Shown here in pieces: positions 1 through 8,697 of a stretch of 31,461 nt of DNA (position 1 is its first letter; every line of letters starts with the position of its first letter). The notes beneath the pieces were generated by a model, which did not search any database, was not told the DNA's origin, and worked only from the letters and a program-made list of their open reading frames with translations. The position numbers and the translations under genes were made by a program. The stretch comes from UBA5232 sp035370405 (lineage in GTDB: Bacteria; Patescibacteriota; Dojkabacteria; SC72), in NCBI GenBank assembly GCA_035370405.1, contig DAOOVT010000009.1, positions 1 through 31,461 on the forward strand, written 5' to 3'.

Positions 1-32
1 ACTTTTTGGAGTGTAGAAGGAGAAATTTAGTT

Positions 33-653
33 ATGTCTATGAAGACAGACTTTAAGACAATAAAAGAACTACATGAGTACTATGCTCAGAATAATCAATG
101 TAAGCTGAAATATATTGCAACTCAACCCGTGTATGAGGTAAAACTGCCATCTTCTGGAATTGTTTTCATAGGAGAAGCACCAGGAAGAAATGAAGATCTA
201 CAAGGTAGACCATTTGTAGGACAAGCTGGTAAATTTTTAAATGAACTTCTTCAAACCATTGGATATTCTAGAGAAGATGTATATGTCACCAATGTCGTAA
301 AGTACAGACCCCCACAAAATAGAGAACCTCTTGATTCCGAAAAAGAGGCATGCAGAGTATGGCTAAATGCAGAGTTGTTATTCATCAAACCTAGAATAAT
401 AGTAACATTAGGAAGACATGCATTAACTAGGTTCATTCCCAATTCCAGCATCACAGCATCACATGGCGAATTGTTTGAGCATCCATCACATATTCCAATT
501 TTCTCAATGTATCATCCAGCAGCAGCACTATATAACCCTAATCTAAAACAAGTAATGTTTGACGATTTCAAAAAACTCAAGGAATTCCTAGACTCTACCC
601 CAAATAATTCATCAGCAAAAATTGAACAGATAAATGATATATTGAACCTTTAA
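33..653 (+). CDS. Family-4 type uracil-DNA glycosylase with depleted Fe-S ligands
   Basis: Removes uracil from DNA to start base-excision repair. The family-4 motifs are visible: GEAPG followed by the DLQGRPFVGQAG segment in the first third, the NVVKYRPP loop, and the late YHPAAALYNP segment carrying the HP motif. Length (206 aa) is normal. I chose the ATG at 33 because AAGGAG at 17-22 precedes it by 10 nt; the in-frame TTG at 6 has no such site. Family-4 enzymes bind a [4Fe-4S] cluster with four cysteines, in a CxxC near the N-terminus, one in the VVKC loop and one in the ACxxxL helix. Here only the second and fourth are present: the first pair reads NNQC and the loop reads VVKY. The cluster may therefore be absent or altered. 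It ends 2 nt from the convergent ndk. The fold call is firm; activity is inferred. Confidence 0.9.
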   Translation: MSMKTDFKTIKELHEYYAQNNQCKLKYIATQPVYEVKLPSSGIVFIGEAPGRNEDLQGRPFVGQAGKFLNELLQTIGYSREDVYVTNVVKYRPPQNREPLDSEKEACRVWLNAELLFIKPRIIVTLGRHALTRFIPNSSITASHGELFEHPSHIPIFSMYHPAAALYNPNLKQVMFDDFKKLKEFLDSTPNNSSAKIEQINDILNL

Positions 654-655
654 CA

Positions 656-1267
656 TTACTTTGTATGGTCCCAGCCCTCATCATAGAAAATTTTTTCTGC
701 ACCAGTCTCATAGTTATTGCACAACTCATTCGGTTTAAACCATATTTTTATTTCCCTTTCAGCATTTTCCACGGAATCTGAAGCATGAAGCATTGTCCTT
801 GTAGACCTAGATATATAGTCTGCTAAAGCATATGTATCTAGTGAATAATCATCCCTGATAGTCCCCACATCTCCTTCTGCAGGACTTGTACTCCCTAAAA
901 TCTTTCGAACTTGTGTTACGACTCCATACCCCTCCAAAACCATAGCAATTATCGGTCCGCATGTTAGATAATCAATATTTCTCTGCCTGATAATTCGCCC
1001 TCTCTCAAGTGAATTCCAACCTGTAACATCTTCACCACGAGAAATTGCCCCTTTCTTAGCCTTCTCTCCAGTTTCAATCAGATACTCTTCATCATCAGAA
1101 TAATGCTCTCCTACTTGCTCTTTCGTAGCATTAAGCATTTTTAATGCTATTATCTTAAAACCTTTCCTTTCAAATCTTGATAATATCTCTCCAACAATCT
1201 GTCTTTGAAGAACATCAGGTTTAATTAACAACAGACTCCTTTCCAAAGCTATATCAGGTCTCTTCAT
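656..1267 (-). CDS. ndk: Nucleoside diphosphate kinase, long form with insertion
   Basis: Transfers the gamma-phosphate between nucleoside triphosphates and diphosphates through a phospho-histidine. The N-terminal beta strand LLLIKPD (with Lys16), the central RG/GPIIAMVLEG strand and the catalytic segment MLHASDSVENAEREI with His161 are all present. At 203 aa it is clearly longer than the usual 130-150 aa; the extra length is an insertion at about residues 55-95 (acidic, then basic) and a C-terminal extension after the catalytic region. Longer NDKs of this type occur in several poorly studied bacterial and archaeal lineages. The gene is divergent from elp3 and convergent with the glycosylase. 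A TATTCT hexamer 6 nt before the ATG suggests a leaderless transcript. Confident family call. Confidence 0.93.
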   Translation of the reverse strand: MKRPDIALERSLLLIKPDVLQRQIVGEILSRFERKGFKIIALKMLNATKEQVGEHYSDDEEYLIETGEKAKKGAISRGEDVTGWNSLERGRIIRQRNIDYLTCGPIIAMVLEGYGVVTQVRKILGSTSPAEGDVGTIRDDYSLDTYALADYISRSTRTMLHASDSVENAEREIKIWFKPNELCNNYETGAEKIFYDEGWDHTK

Positions 1268-1273
1268 ATGGTC

Positions 1274-1279
1274 AGAATA
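1274..1279 (-). promoter_or_regulatory. -10-like box directly before ndk
   Basis: Read on the minus strand: TATTCT, six bases, then the ndk ATG. A start about 7 nt past the hexamer would fall on the A of ATG. No good -35 is visible at 17 nt, so this rests on the repeated spacing seen elsewhere in the window. Confidence 0.35.
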
Positions 1280-1323
1280 ATCAAAATGTTAGATAATGCA
1301 CAGTATAAGGATACCAAATATTT

Positions 1324-2970
1324 ATGAAATTTAACACCGACGAGCAAAAAATTATACACATATTCAATGATATACTCCTGATAAAACAGGAGGTGTGGAA
1401 TCGAGATTCTTTAAACAAAATATTAAGGAAACACACCAAAAAAAGTGGAAAGATGTTTAGAAATGATGAACTAGTAGAACACTATCATCTTCTTCTTGAA
1501 AATGGAAAGATTCAGAAAAACAGAGTACTAGAGGAAAGGATACGACTAAAACCTACTAGAACAAACTCAGGAGTTGCAGTAGTAACCGTTTTGACAAAAC
1601 CATATCCGTGCCCTGGGAAGTGCATCTATTGTCCTAATGATCCAGCAATGCCAAAAAGCTATATATCTTCGGAACCTGGAGCGCAAAGAGCATTAAATAA
1701 CAAATTCGATCCATATGCGCAGGTATACAATCGAATCATTACATTAAAAAAAATAGGACATAATATTGAAAAGATAGAACTGATAGTACTAGGTGGAACT
1801 TGGTCAACATATCCTCTTGATTACAAAATTTGGTTTGTAAACGAATGTTTCAAAGCTATGAATTCAATAAACCAAAATTCAGACAAATATACTATCCCCA
1901 AAGATAGACAATCATCAAAAGTTGAGTGGACTGAATTAGAAGCTAATCAGATTTTGAATGAAACATCCTACTGTAGGAATGTCGGTTTAGTCTTTGAAAC
2001 AAGACCCGACTATATTACAAAAGATGAGATAATACTCATGAGAAAACTTGGAGCAACAAAAATCCAACTTGGAATCCAAAATCTTTCCAACAAAGTTTTA
2101 GATGCCAATATGGTAGGAAGAAATACAGAAGATTTGAAAAAAGCATTTTCTCTTCTTAGAAGGGCAGGTTTCAAAATACAAGGACATTGGATGCCTGGAT
2201 TATATACTTCAACTCCATCTATAGATATTCGTGAATACAAGCGATTATGGAAAAAAGACTTCTGTCCTGATGAATTGAAGATCTATCCTGTATCAGTTAT
2301 TCAAAACACAACACTTTATGAATTATTTAAGAAAGGGGAATATATTCCTTATACACAAAAAGAGCTCACTTCTATTATCGAAAAGCATATACAAATGACT
2401 CCTAGATACTGCAGAATCTCTAGGATTATAAGGGATATTCCTTCTAATGAAATAGAAGCTGGAAGTACAATAACAAATCTAAGGCAGACTGCAGAAGAAA
2501 ACCTTAAAAAGAAAGGAATAAAAATAAATGAGATACATTATAGGGAGATAAAAGGAGAAATGGTAAAGAAGGAGGATTTACAGCTCGAGACATTAACTTA
2601 CAAAACATCTGTTAGCAAGGAATATTTTATTTCTTACAAAACTAAAAAGAACGATAAGCTCTGTGCATTCTTAAGATTATCTATTCCCAAGCGAAGCTTT
2701 TTAAACAACAACTATATCGAAGAACTTAATAATTCTTCAATTATAAGAGAAGTGCATGTTTATGGCCCTGTAGTGGGATTAAAATACAAAAGCCTCGGAG
2801 AATCACAACATTTAGGCCTTGGAAAGCTTCTTATTCAAAAAGCAGAACAAATTACAAAAAAACACAGAATAAAGAAAATATCAGTTATATCAGCGGTAGG
2901 TACACGAAAATATTATGAACTAAATGGATACAAAAAAGGAGAATTATATATGCATAAGCTCCTAGATTAA
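1324..2970 (+). CDS. elp3: Elp3-type tRNA uridine(34) acetyltransferase (radical SAM + GNAT)
   Basis: Stand-alone Elp3 uses acetyl-CoA and S-adenosylmethionine to install the carboxymethyl-type modification on wobble uridine of tRNA. Residues 90-160 carry the Elp3-specific radical-SAM signature: TKPYPCPGKCIYCPND with Cys96, Cys100 and Cys103 as [4Fe-4S] ligands, then MPKSYISSEPGAQRA, FDPY and LGGTW. The C-terminal 120 residues are a GNAT acetyltransferase with the acetyl-CoA loop QHLGLGK near 495 and the terminal YYELNGY strand. Length 548 aa is normal. No other Elongator subunit (Elp1, 2, 4-6) lies nearby, as expected for bacterial and archaeal Elp3. The start follows the 56-bp divergent region shared with ndk; a TATAAG lies 14 nt upstream of the ATG. 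The 3' end is 6 nt from the convergent surface-protein gene. Confidence 0.94.
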   Translation: MKFNTDEQKIIHIFNDILLIKQEVWNRDSLNKILRKHTKKSGKMFRNDELVEHYHLLLENGKIQKNRVLEERIRLKPTRTNSGVAVVTVLTKPYPCPGKCIYCPNDPAMPKSYISSEPGAQRALNNKFDPYAQVYNRIITLKKIGHNIEKIELIVLGGTWSTYPLDYKIWFVNECFKAMNSINQNSDKYTIPKDRQSSKVEWTELEANQILNETSYCRNVGLVFETRPDYITKDEIILMRKLGATKIQLGIQNLSNKVLDANMVGRNTEDLKKAFSLLRRAGFKIQGHWMPGLYTSTPSIDIREYKRLWKKDFCPDELKIYPVSVIQNTTLYELFKKGEYIPYTQKELTSIIEKHIQMTPRYCRISRIIRDIPSNEIEAGSTITNLRQTAEENLKKKGIKINEIHYREIKGEMVKKEDLQLETLTYKTSVSKEYFISYKTKKNDKLCAFLRLSIPKRSFLNNNYIEELNNSSIIREVHVYGPVVGLKYKSLGESQHLGLGKLLIQKAEQITKKHRIKKISVISAVGTRKYYELNGYKKGELYMHKLLD

Positions 2971-2976
2971 GTAAAA

Positions 2977-5085
2977 CTAAATTCTTCTTACCACAATATT
3001 TGGTTTGATAATTTCTCCAGAATCTTTTTTTACTTTAATATTGCTAATATTGCCATTATCTATTATGGAATATTCTGGGTTAAGTACAGATAGATAATAA
3101 TTTCCTTTATCCGCAACAAACCTGTATTTCCCTTGCTCATCAGAAACTCTTTTGTAAACAAGTCTGTTAAAATCTGATTCAAAAAGACCGATTTCCACCC
3201 CCTTCAATTTGTTCCCCTTCTCATCAGTAACAAATCCATATTTCTCTCTTCTAGTAAGAATTGGAGTGACTGTAATCACCGCAGAGAATATATACACGAC
3301 AAGTATTAAATAGTTTGTCCATATTGGATTTATATATACGGCATATATACTAACAACAAGACCTGCTAAGAATATGACTAAATTAAGCAAGTGTAAAACA
3401 AGCTTTAAGAAATATACTATCTTTTCTTTTAACTTTACTGAAAACTCAACCTCTACTTTATCCAAAGGGATTGCAAACTTCGGAACTGAGTTTTCTGACG
3501 GTTTAAAAACTTCTCCGTGGTATATATTTTCAAGAGGGGCATCTGAACTTCCAAATATTGTTTTAGAAGGAAAAGAATATCCACTTGCACTTACAGTAAT
3601 ATAATATTCCCCATTTTCAATATCTATAGTTTTAAAATATCCAAATTGATTGGTAACATCAGTCCATATTAACTCTCCATTCTTCTTATATACCCTCACT
3701 ATTGCCTGTCTGATAGGATCTTTAGAGAACGAATCATAAACATAACCATTAGGAATCCCCCGCTTCCTTAAACCAAGCATAGAAAGAAAGTTCAAACCTA
3801 TCTGAGCCATAAAATACGGGAGAGAGCTTGTTAAAGAGATAAACAATGTAAGTGCTACAGAGACATTAACTGCCAATGTAGTCAATGAAAGGCTTCTTAT
3901 TTCTGATGGAGACTTCTTTGTCAAAAGGTCAGCATTTTGTTCCATGAAGACCTTTACTGCATTTCCTATGACAGCAGGGATCTCCGTTATTTTTGCAACT
4001 GCAGAAGAAAATGTAATATGCTCTTCACCACTGGAAGTTGTAGTTTCCCCTCTAATATTAACAATTGCTGTGCAGTCTGATGAAGAATTTCCAGTTTTGT
4101 TTACCGCATCAACACAAAAAGTATATGATGAATACAAATTTCCATCTGCCTGTTTTTCAAGGTTTGATACTTTAACTGTAGCTGTGAATATATCACTATC
4201 ATTAGAAATCGATGCTCCACACTCCTTTTTTTGCTTATCTTGTCCAACACAAAGAAGTTTTACACTATCCACCCCTGCACTATCCGTTATTCTATACCGA
4301 AGGGAGATAATACTACTTTCACTCCATTTATTCCTGTATACATCTTCGGATATCGATATTTTCTCTAATACAATAGTGGGACCATTTAGACTCTGTACAG
4401 AATACACAGAATTTGACCATCCACTTTCAGATCCATACTCGTTTCTGGCCTTAACCCTGTAAAAATACATCTGTCCTCCTTGCAATTCTGTAAAGGTATA
4501 TGATGTTTCATTTATCCAACCACTATTTCCAGTGATGGTACTAAAATCAGAGCTTGTACTTACCTCGGCGTAGTATTGATACTTCAAATTTCCTCCAGGT
4601 GTCCACGATATTGTATTCTCCTTGCCAATTGTATACTGCCCTTCTTCTACTACAACTGGGGAAGGAGTTACTACAACATACAAATTTTGACATTTTTCAA
4701 TCTCTATAACTATCTGTTCAGTAATATCTCTAGCACAGATTTCATATACTCCTGCTTTTGAAGCGTAAATACTTCCCATAGACTTTCCATTTGAATCTGT
4801 AAGTTGTGGTTGAGATATCGTGACATCAGAGGGATTACCAGTTTTAACATACAAAAATATATTTCTTCCTACTTTAGGACTCCCATTTCCATCAATGATG
4901 CTCATCTGAGCTTTTGAAGGATATAGTATTTCCACAGTAGATGGAACTAGATCAATCTTCGAAAATATATCTGTATGTATAGATACAGTTACATTCACTG
5001 TAAACTCATCCGCAATTACACAAGTTGGAATAATTGATGCAAAAACACATGCTACCACAAACTTTAGAGCAGTATTTATCTTCAT
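2977..5085 (-). CDS. Secreted/membrane multi-domain protein (Ig-like, FnIII, carboxypeptidase-regulatory-like domains)
   Basis: A 702-aa cell-envelope protein of unknown specific role. It starts with a signal peptide (residues 1-25, cleavage probably after VIA). Residues 28-135 look Ig-like, 160-232 resemble a fibronectin type III domain (ISWTP ... YFYRVKARNEYGSESGWS), and 238-345 form another beta domain with paired cysteines. A hydrophobic stretch lies at about 401-437, ending in the basic LRKRG. Residues 444-505 (GIPNGYVYDSFSKDPIRQA) resemble a carboxypeptidase regulatory-like beta sandwich; two further membrane segments lie at about 558-583 and 590-611, and a second such domain at 615-680. 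By the positive-inside rule the two C-terminal domains may be cytoplasmic. It follows recO by 3 nt at the end of a glycosylation operon. Role in surface attachment or glycan display is inferred only. Confidence 0.8.
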   Translation of the reverse strand: MKINTALKFVVACVFASIIPTCVIADEFTVNVTVSIHTDIFSKIDLVPSTVEILYPSKAQMSIIDGNGSPKVGRNIFLYVKTGNPSDVTISQPQLTDSNGKSMGSIYASKAGVYEICARDITEQIVIEIEKCQNLYVVVTPSPVVVEEGQYTIGKENTISWTPGGNLKYQYYAEVSTSSDFSTITGNSGWINETSYTFTELQGGQMYFYRVKARNEYGSESGWSNSVYSVQSLNGPTIVLEKISISEDVYRNKWSESSIISLRYRITDSAGVDSVKLLCVGQDKQKKECGASISNDSDIFTATVKVSNLEKQADGNLYSSYTFCVDAVNKTGNSSSDCTAIVNIRGETTTSSGEEHITFSSAVAKITEIPAVIGNAVKVFMEQNADLLTKKSPSEIRSLSLTTLAVNVSVALTLFISLTSSLPYFMAQIGLNFLSMLGLRKRGIPNGYVYDSFSKDPIRQAIVRVYKKNGELIWTDVTNQFGYFKTIDIENGEYYITVSASGYSFPSKTIFGSSDAPLENIYHGEVFKPSENSVPKFAIPLDKVEVEFSVKLKEKIVYFLKLVLHLLNLVIFLAGLVVSIYAVYINPIWTNYLILVVYIFSAVITVTPILTRREKYGFVTDEKGNKLKGVEIGLFESDFNRLVYKRVSDEQGKYRFVADKGNYYLSVLNPEYSIIDNGNISNIKVKKDSGEIIKPNIVVRRI

Positions 5086-5088
5086 TTA

Positions 5089-5697
5089 TTATATTTCATC
5101 AACAACTTTCTTAACATACTCATCAAGCCTCCTTGTCAAATTCACAGAGGCGTATGGATCATCTCCAAGTGGATACCCATTGCTTTTACTGTAACAATTT
5201 TTGCAGATAAGTGCAAAACCTTCCTTAGAAAGATATTCCAAATCCTTTTGAGCCCCACACTTCTCACAATTTGAAAAATCACTAAGAAAACCCATTTCTT
5301 TCAAGAATATCATCCTAAATTTATTTGTTGCCCTAATATCTAAATTCTTGTTCAAACTGTTTTGTAGAGAATTAAACAACTTTGGGTATGGATCATAATC
5401 CTGAAGAAACTTATTAAGTAAAAATAAAACTCTTCTTACATTTTCAATCTCCAATTTGTCTATGTTTAATGTTGATACAAACTCTGATTCTGTCAGAAGA
5501 GGAATACCTCTTCCTTCATAGAAGGAAATTTTGCTTGTAGTGAGTGTCTGCATATTTCCTCTATTCCTACTATTAATTTTTCTAATTCCTTTTGCAAATA
5601 ATGAAAATTTTCCAGTGTTTTTTCCAAAGACTGTGAGTATTTTGTCTGCTTCACCATAATTTACTGACTTTATAACTATAACTGTATCTCTACTCAT
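5089..5697 (-). CDS. recO: DNA repair protein RecO
   Basis: RecO loads RecA onto SSB-coated single-stranded DNA together with RecR. The N-terminal OB fold starts with the typical RDTVIVIKSVNYGEADKILT, and the C-terminal part carries a zinc ribbon, CEKC and CKNC (Cys144, 147, 165, 168 from the chosen start). Length about 202 aa, slightly short for RecO (usually 230-260). I take the ATG at 5697, which has AGGAAGG (5704-5710) 6 nt upstream, over the GTG two codons earlier. The start overlaps the end of the upstream sugar transferase gene by 8 nt, so translation is likely coupled. Location inside a glycan operon is probably just genome compaction. Confidence 0.88.
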   Translation of the reverse strand: MSRDTVIVIKSVNYGEADKILTVFGKNTGKFSLFAKGIRKINSRNRGNMQTLTTSKISFYEGRGIPLLTESEFVSTLNIDKLEIENVRRVLFLLNKFLQDYDPYPKLFNSLQNSLNKNLDIRATNKFRMIFLKEMGFLSDFSNCEKCGAQKDLEYLSKEGFALICKNCYSKSNGYPLGDDPYASVNLTRRLDEYVKKVVDEI

Positions 5698-6334
5698 ACA
5701 CACCCTTCCTAGTAAAGATTACATAAGGAGTTTTAAGTATTATCTTCAAATCAGTTAATAAGTTCAAATTTTGGGTATATTCATACTCCATATAAAGCCT
5801 CTCATGTAAAGGTATTTTATTCCTTCCCGATACTTGCCATATACCAGTCATACCAGGTCTAATTTTTAGGATTTCTTTCATCACTTTCTTGTCCTCTGGA
5901 TATTTTTTAAAATGTCTTCTCAACTCGTCATCATACGAAGGTCTCGGTCCAACAAGAGACATTTCTCCTTTTATAACATTAAATAGTTGAGGTATTTCAT
6001 CTATGTCAGATTTCCTAATAATTCTACCTACTCTTGTAACTAACTCATCACTACATGGAATTTTATTTGAATTATGAAAAAACTTCTCTTTTTTATTTCT
6101 ATACCTATCATCATGCATTAATTTGTTATATGCATTTGGAACCATACTCCTAAACTTGTACATGAAAAACTTTTTCCCATCTCTTCCTATTCTCATTGGA
6201 CTTTCGGCAAATATGGGAGAACCACTTTCAAACCATATAGCAAGACTTACGACAATAAATAATGGGGAAAAAATAATGACCAAACAGATAGACGCTACAA
6301 TATCTAAGAATCTTTTAATTAGCTGATAAAACAT
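5690..6334 (-). CDS. Bacterial sugar transferase (monotopic phosphoglycosyl transferase)
   Basis: Transfers a phospho-sugar from a UDP-sugar to undecaprenyl phosphate, the first step of building a lipid-linked surface glycan. The family layout is complete: N-terminal re-entrant membrane helix (IVASICLVIIFSPLFIVVSL), the MYKFRSM segment near 60, the catalytic Asp112-Glu113 pair in SDIDEIPQLFNVIKGEMSLVGPRP, and RPGMTGIWQVSGR. At 214 aa it is the short, catalytic-core type (PglC/WcaJ-C-terminal-like). It overlaps the upstream GT4 gene by 20 nt and recO by 8 nt, placing it in one transcription unit with two glycosyltransferases that probably extend the lipid-linked sugar. The sugar donor cannot be told from sequence. 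Confidence 0.93.
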   Translation of the reverse strand: MFYQLIKRFLDIVASICLVIIFSPLFIVVSLAIWFESGSPIFAESPMRIGRDGKKFFMYKFRSMVPNAYNKLMHDDRYRNKKEKFFHNSNKIPCSDELVTRVGRIIRKSDIDEIPQLFNVIKGEMSLVGPRPSYDDELRRHFKKYPEDKKVMKEILKIRPGMTGIWQVSGRNKIPLHERLYMEYEYTQNLNLLTDLKIILKTPYVIFTRKGVYE

Positions 6335-7514
6335 CTAATACATAATTTCGAAATTTATATTCAAATATCTCTGACGCAAAATTCTGGGCCTGTTTTTTGC
6401 AACTATCTTGATTGTAATCTTCTGATCTGAATTTTTTCAAAACCTTCATAAGAGATTTAACATTGTATTCATCAAAAAATACTCCAGTTTTAGGATTATG
6501 CTCCGAAATTGTTTCCAAAACGCCTCCATCTCTATATGCAACAACTGGAGTACCTGCAGCATTAGCTTCTACTGGCACTATCCCAAAATCTTCTCCTCTA
6601 ACTGGAAATATCAAAGCCTTAGCCTTTGATAGCAATTCCAATTTTTCACTTTCCGAAACAAAACCCAAGAACTTTATCAAACCTCTGGCATTCAAATTAC
6701 GTACTAATTCTTTCATTGCTTCCAAATCATCTCCTGTACCAGCTATTTTTAATGGATATCCTAGCTTGGCACAAGCCTCTATAGCTAATTTTACCCCTTT
6801 GTATCTTTCTACTCTTCCCATATACAGAAACCAATTTTCTTTTCTGTTAACTTCTCCAAAAGATTGAATTTCTGAAACTTCTACTGGAGGATATATTACA
6901 TCAGATTCTAAGTTGTATATTCTTTTTATTCTTTCTTTTACAACATTTGAATTAGCAATTATCTTTGTACATCTTTTGGCAGATTTGACATCAAGTTTTC
7001 TCCATCTGTTTTCAAGCATTCTACCAAGAAATGATTCGTATATATTGTAGAATAGCCTATTTACACCATTTAATTGATTGATATTCTTAACTGTCCTGTC
7101 ATCTTTTTGCCATAGGAATTTAGGAGGAGACATACATAGGTTGATATGTTTAATATTTTTTGGTTCTACAAATCTTGAGAAAGCGATTGAAAGGGAGACA
7201 ACAACATCAAAGTTTTTGAATTTGAATAATCTGTATGCCAATGGCTCGAATACAATATATACATATCTTAACTTGTTTTTCCACGGAAGATATTGCATGA
7301 ATGAGTGATTTATTTTTACATTAGGAAAATACTCTTTTACAAACTGTTCATCATAATATGCTGTAAAAAGTTCACAATTTGGGAATGTATGTATTATGTG
7401 CTTCAAATGATTCTCTGCCCCTCCCTTTTTGTAAAGAGGCTCACACGATATGGCCATTCTAACATTTGTATCTGAAGACACAATATTATTCCTTTTTCCT
7501 TTGCTCTTGCTCAT
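6315..7514 (-). CDS. GT4-family glycosyltransferase
   Basis: GT-B fold retaining glycosyltransferase, likely adding a hexose to a surface glycan. The C-terminal donor-binding domain shows WFLYMGRVERYKG, the nucleotide-sugar strand and the E-x7-E motif in EDFGIVPVEANAAGTPVVAYRDGG. The N-terminal acceptor domain shows EPLYKKGGAENHL, typical of the family. It is a clear paralogue of the next gene upstream (same EDFGxxPVEA and GGVLET sequence), related to WbaZ-type mannosyltransferases by motif. The start at 7514 overlaps the upstream gene by 29 nt; a later ATG at 7457 (codon 20, MAISCEPLYKKGG) would start closer to the domain and cannot be excluded. Confidence 0.92.
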   Translation of the reverse strand: MSKSKGKRNNIVSSDTNVRMAISCEPLYKKGGAENHLKHIIHTFPNCELFTAYYDEQFVKEYFPNVKINHSFMQYLPWKNKLRYVYIVFEPLAYRLFKFKNFDVVVSLSIAFSRFVEPKNIKHINLCMSPPKFLWQKDDRTVKNINQLNGVNRLFYNIYESFLGRMLENRWRKLDVKSAKRCTKIIANSNVVKERIKRIYNLESDVIYPPVEVSEIQSFGEVNRKENWFLYMGRVERYKGVKLAIEACAKLGYPLKIAGTGDDLEAMKELVRNLNARGLIKFLGFVSESEKLELLSKAKALIFPVRGEDFGIVPVEANAAGTPVVAYRDGGVLETISEHNPKTGVFFDEYNVKSLMKVLKKFRSEDYNQDSCKKQAQNFASEIFEYKFRNYVLDVLSAN

Positions 7515-8652
7515 ATATCTCTCTTAAATACTCTTCAAAATTAAGTATGAATTGTTTTTCAGAAAATAGCTGTGCTTGTCTTTTTATGATTTTTGAATTA
7601 TATCTTGTTTTGTCAAATTTCATAAGTACAGAGAGTAGTTCTGATTCTTTTGCAAAAAATTCTCCAGTTAAATTTTCTTTCACAGTTTCTAGAACACCAC
7701 CTTCTTTGTATGCGATGACTGGCGTTCCACACGCCATGGCCTCGACAGGAGTGAATCCAAAGTCCTCAACTCCACAAAAGAATAGGGCTTGAGCTAAGGT
7801 GTATAGGGTTATGACATCATCATCTTTTTCTAAATATCCAAGAAAGTGTATATTATCATGTCCCCTACAAATTTTTTCTAAGTAGTGCCTATCTGGTCCA
7901 TCACCAACAATGTAAAGAACTTTTTTAGCCTTAATACACGCTTTTATTGCCCAATCTACCCTCTTGTAATCATACAGCCTCGACACAACTAAGAAGAATT
8001 CTCTGGGAAGAGAATATTTTCTCTCTATCTCTTTTGCTTGGGCAACACTAACTTTTCTAAAGTACTTTTCTTCAACCCCAGGATATATTACTTTGGCATC
8101 TTGTCCATACACCTTCTTAATTTTCCTTTTTATGAATTTAGAATTCGCACTCCAATAGTCAACTCTTTTTGATATACTGTAATCCCAAACCCTCATATAT
8201 GTATTTATTCCATATGATAGCCCACGATATATATATCTTAGTTTTGACCCTCTCACATTAAGTTCATTATCCCATAGACTTCTTGGCGGAGTCATTACCA
8301 TTGCTAGATGAGGTTGTTTGACTCCAGTTATAACTCCCTTTGCTGGACCAGCAGAAATAGATATAACTAAGTCATAACCGTTTAAATCCATATTTTCATA
8401 TACTATTGGTGTGAGAATTTTTAGATGTCTGTAGAATCCTTTCGGAAAAAATTTTGATAACTTGTTAACTGAACTCGTATGTACAATGTTGTGGAATGTA
8501 GGATAGTTCTTTTTCTCAAAGGCAATTGTATATATGTCAGCTTGTGGAAAAACTTTTAGGATTGAAAGCATTTCCCTATCCGCTCCTCCGAAAGCAGTCA
8601 TTTGATCAGCAACTAATGCAACTTTTGGGAATAATTCTCTCACATTCTTCAT
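7486..8652 (-). CDS. GT4-family glycosyltransferase
   Basis: Second GT4 enzyme of the locus, 388 aa. Visible are the N-terminal VALVADQMTAFGGADREM loop, the central FLVVSRLYDYKRVDWAIKA nucleotide-binding start of the C-domain and the donor E-x7-E motif in EDFGFTPVEAMACGTPVIAYKEGG. Cytoplasmic, membrane-associated action on a lipid-linked acceptor is expected from its neighbours. A TATAAT lies exactly 6 nt before the ATG (TATAAT-CTCCAC-ATG), so the glycan genes may have their own leaderless promoter in addition to the promoter before the zinc-ribbon gene. The gene follows that zinc-ribbon gene by 45 nt. Confidence 0.92.
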   Translation of the reverse strand: MKNVRELFPKVALVADQMTAFGGADREMLSILKVFPQADIYTIAFEKKNYPTFHNIVHTSSVNKLSKFFPKGFYRHLKILTPIVYENMDLNGYDLVISISAGPAKGVITGVKQPHLAMVMTPPRSLWDNELNVRGSKLRYIYRGLSYGINTYMRVWDYSISKRVDYWSANSKFIKRKIKKVYGQDAKVIYPGVEEKYFRKVSVAQAKEIERKYSLPREFFLVVSRLYDYKRVDWAIKACIKAKKVLYIVGDGPDRHYLEKICRGHDNIHFLGYLEKDDDVITLYTLAQALFFCGVEDFGFTPVEAMACGTPVIAYKEGGVLETVKENLTGEFFAKESELLSVLMKFDKTRYNSKIIKRQAQLFSEKQFILNFEEYLREIYEQEQRKKE

Positions 8653-8658
8653 GTGGAG

Positions 8659-8664
8659 ATTATA
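8659..8664 (-). promoter_or_regulatory. -10 box 6 nt before the first GT4 start
   Basis: Minus-strand TATAAT, perfect consensus, followed by CTCCAC and the ATG. The predicted start coincides with the initiation codon. The -35 at 17 nt (TGGTTG) is poor. Confidence 0.45.
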
Positions 8665-8697
8665 CCCTCAAATCAACTGTGCAACCAGCAAATTTAT

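Noticed and set aside
6..32. TTG start extending the glycosylase N-terminus
   Set aside because: The AAGGAG ribosome site at 17-22 lies inside this extension and fits the ATG at 33; the extra residues add nothing family-like.
3944..4462. 172-aa plus-strand reading frame inside the surface-protein gene
   Set aside because: It is antisense to a frame with clear signal peptide and domains, and has no recognisable domain or start signal.
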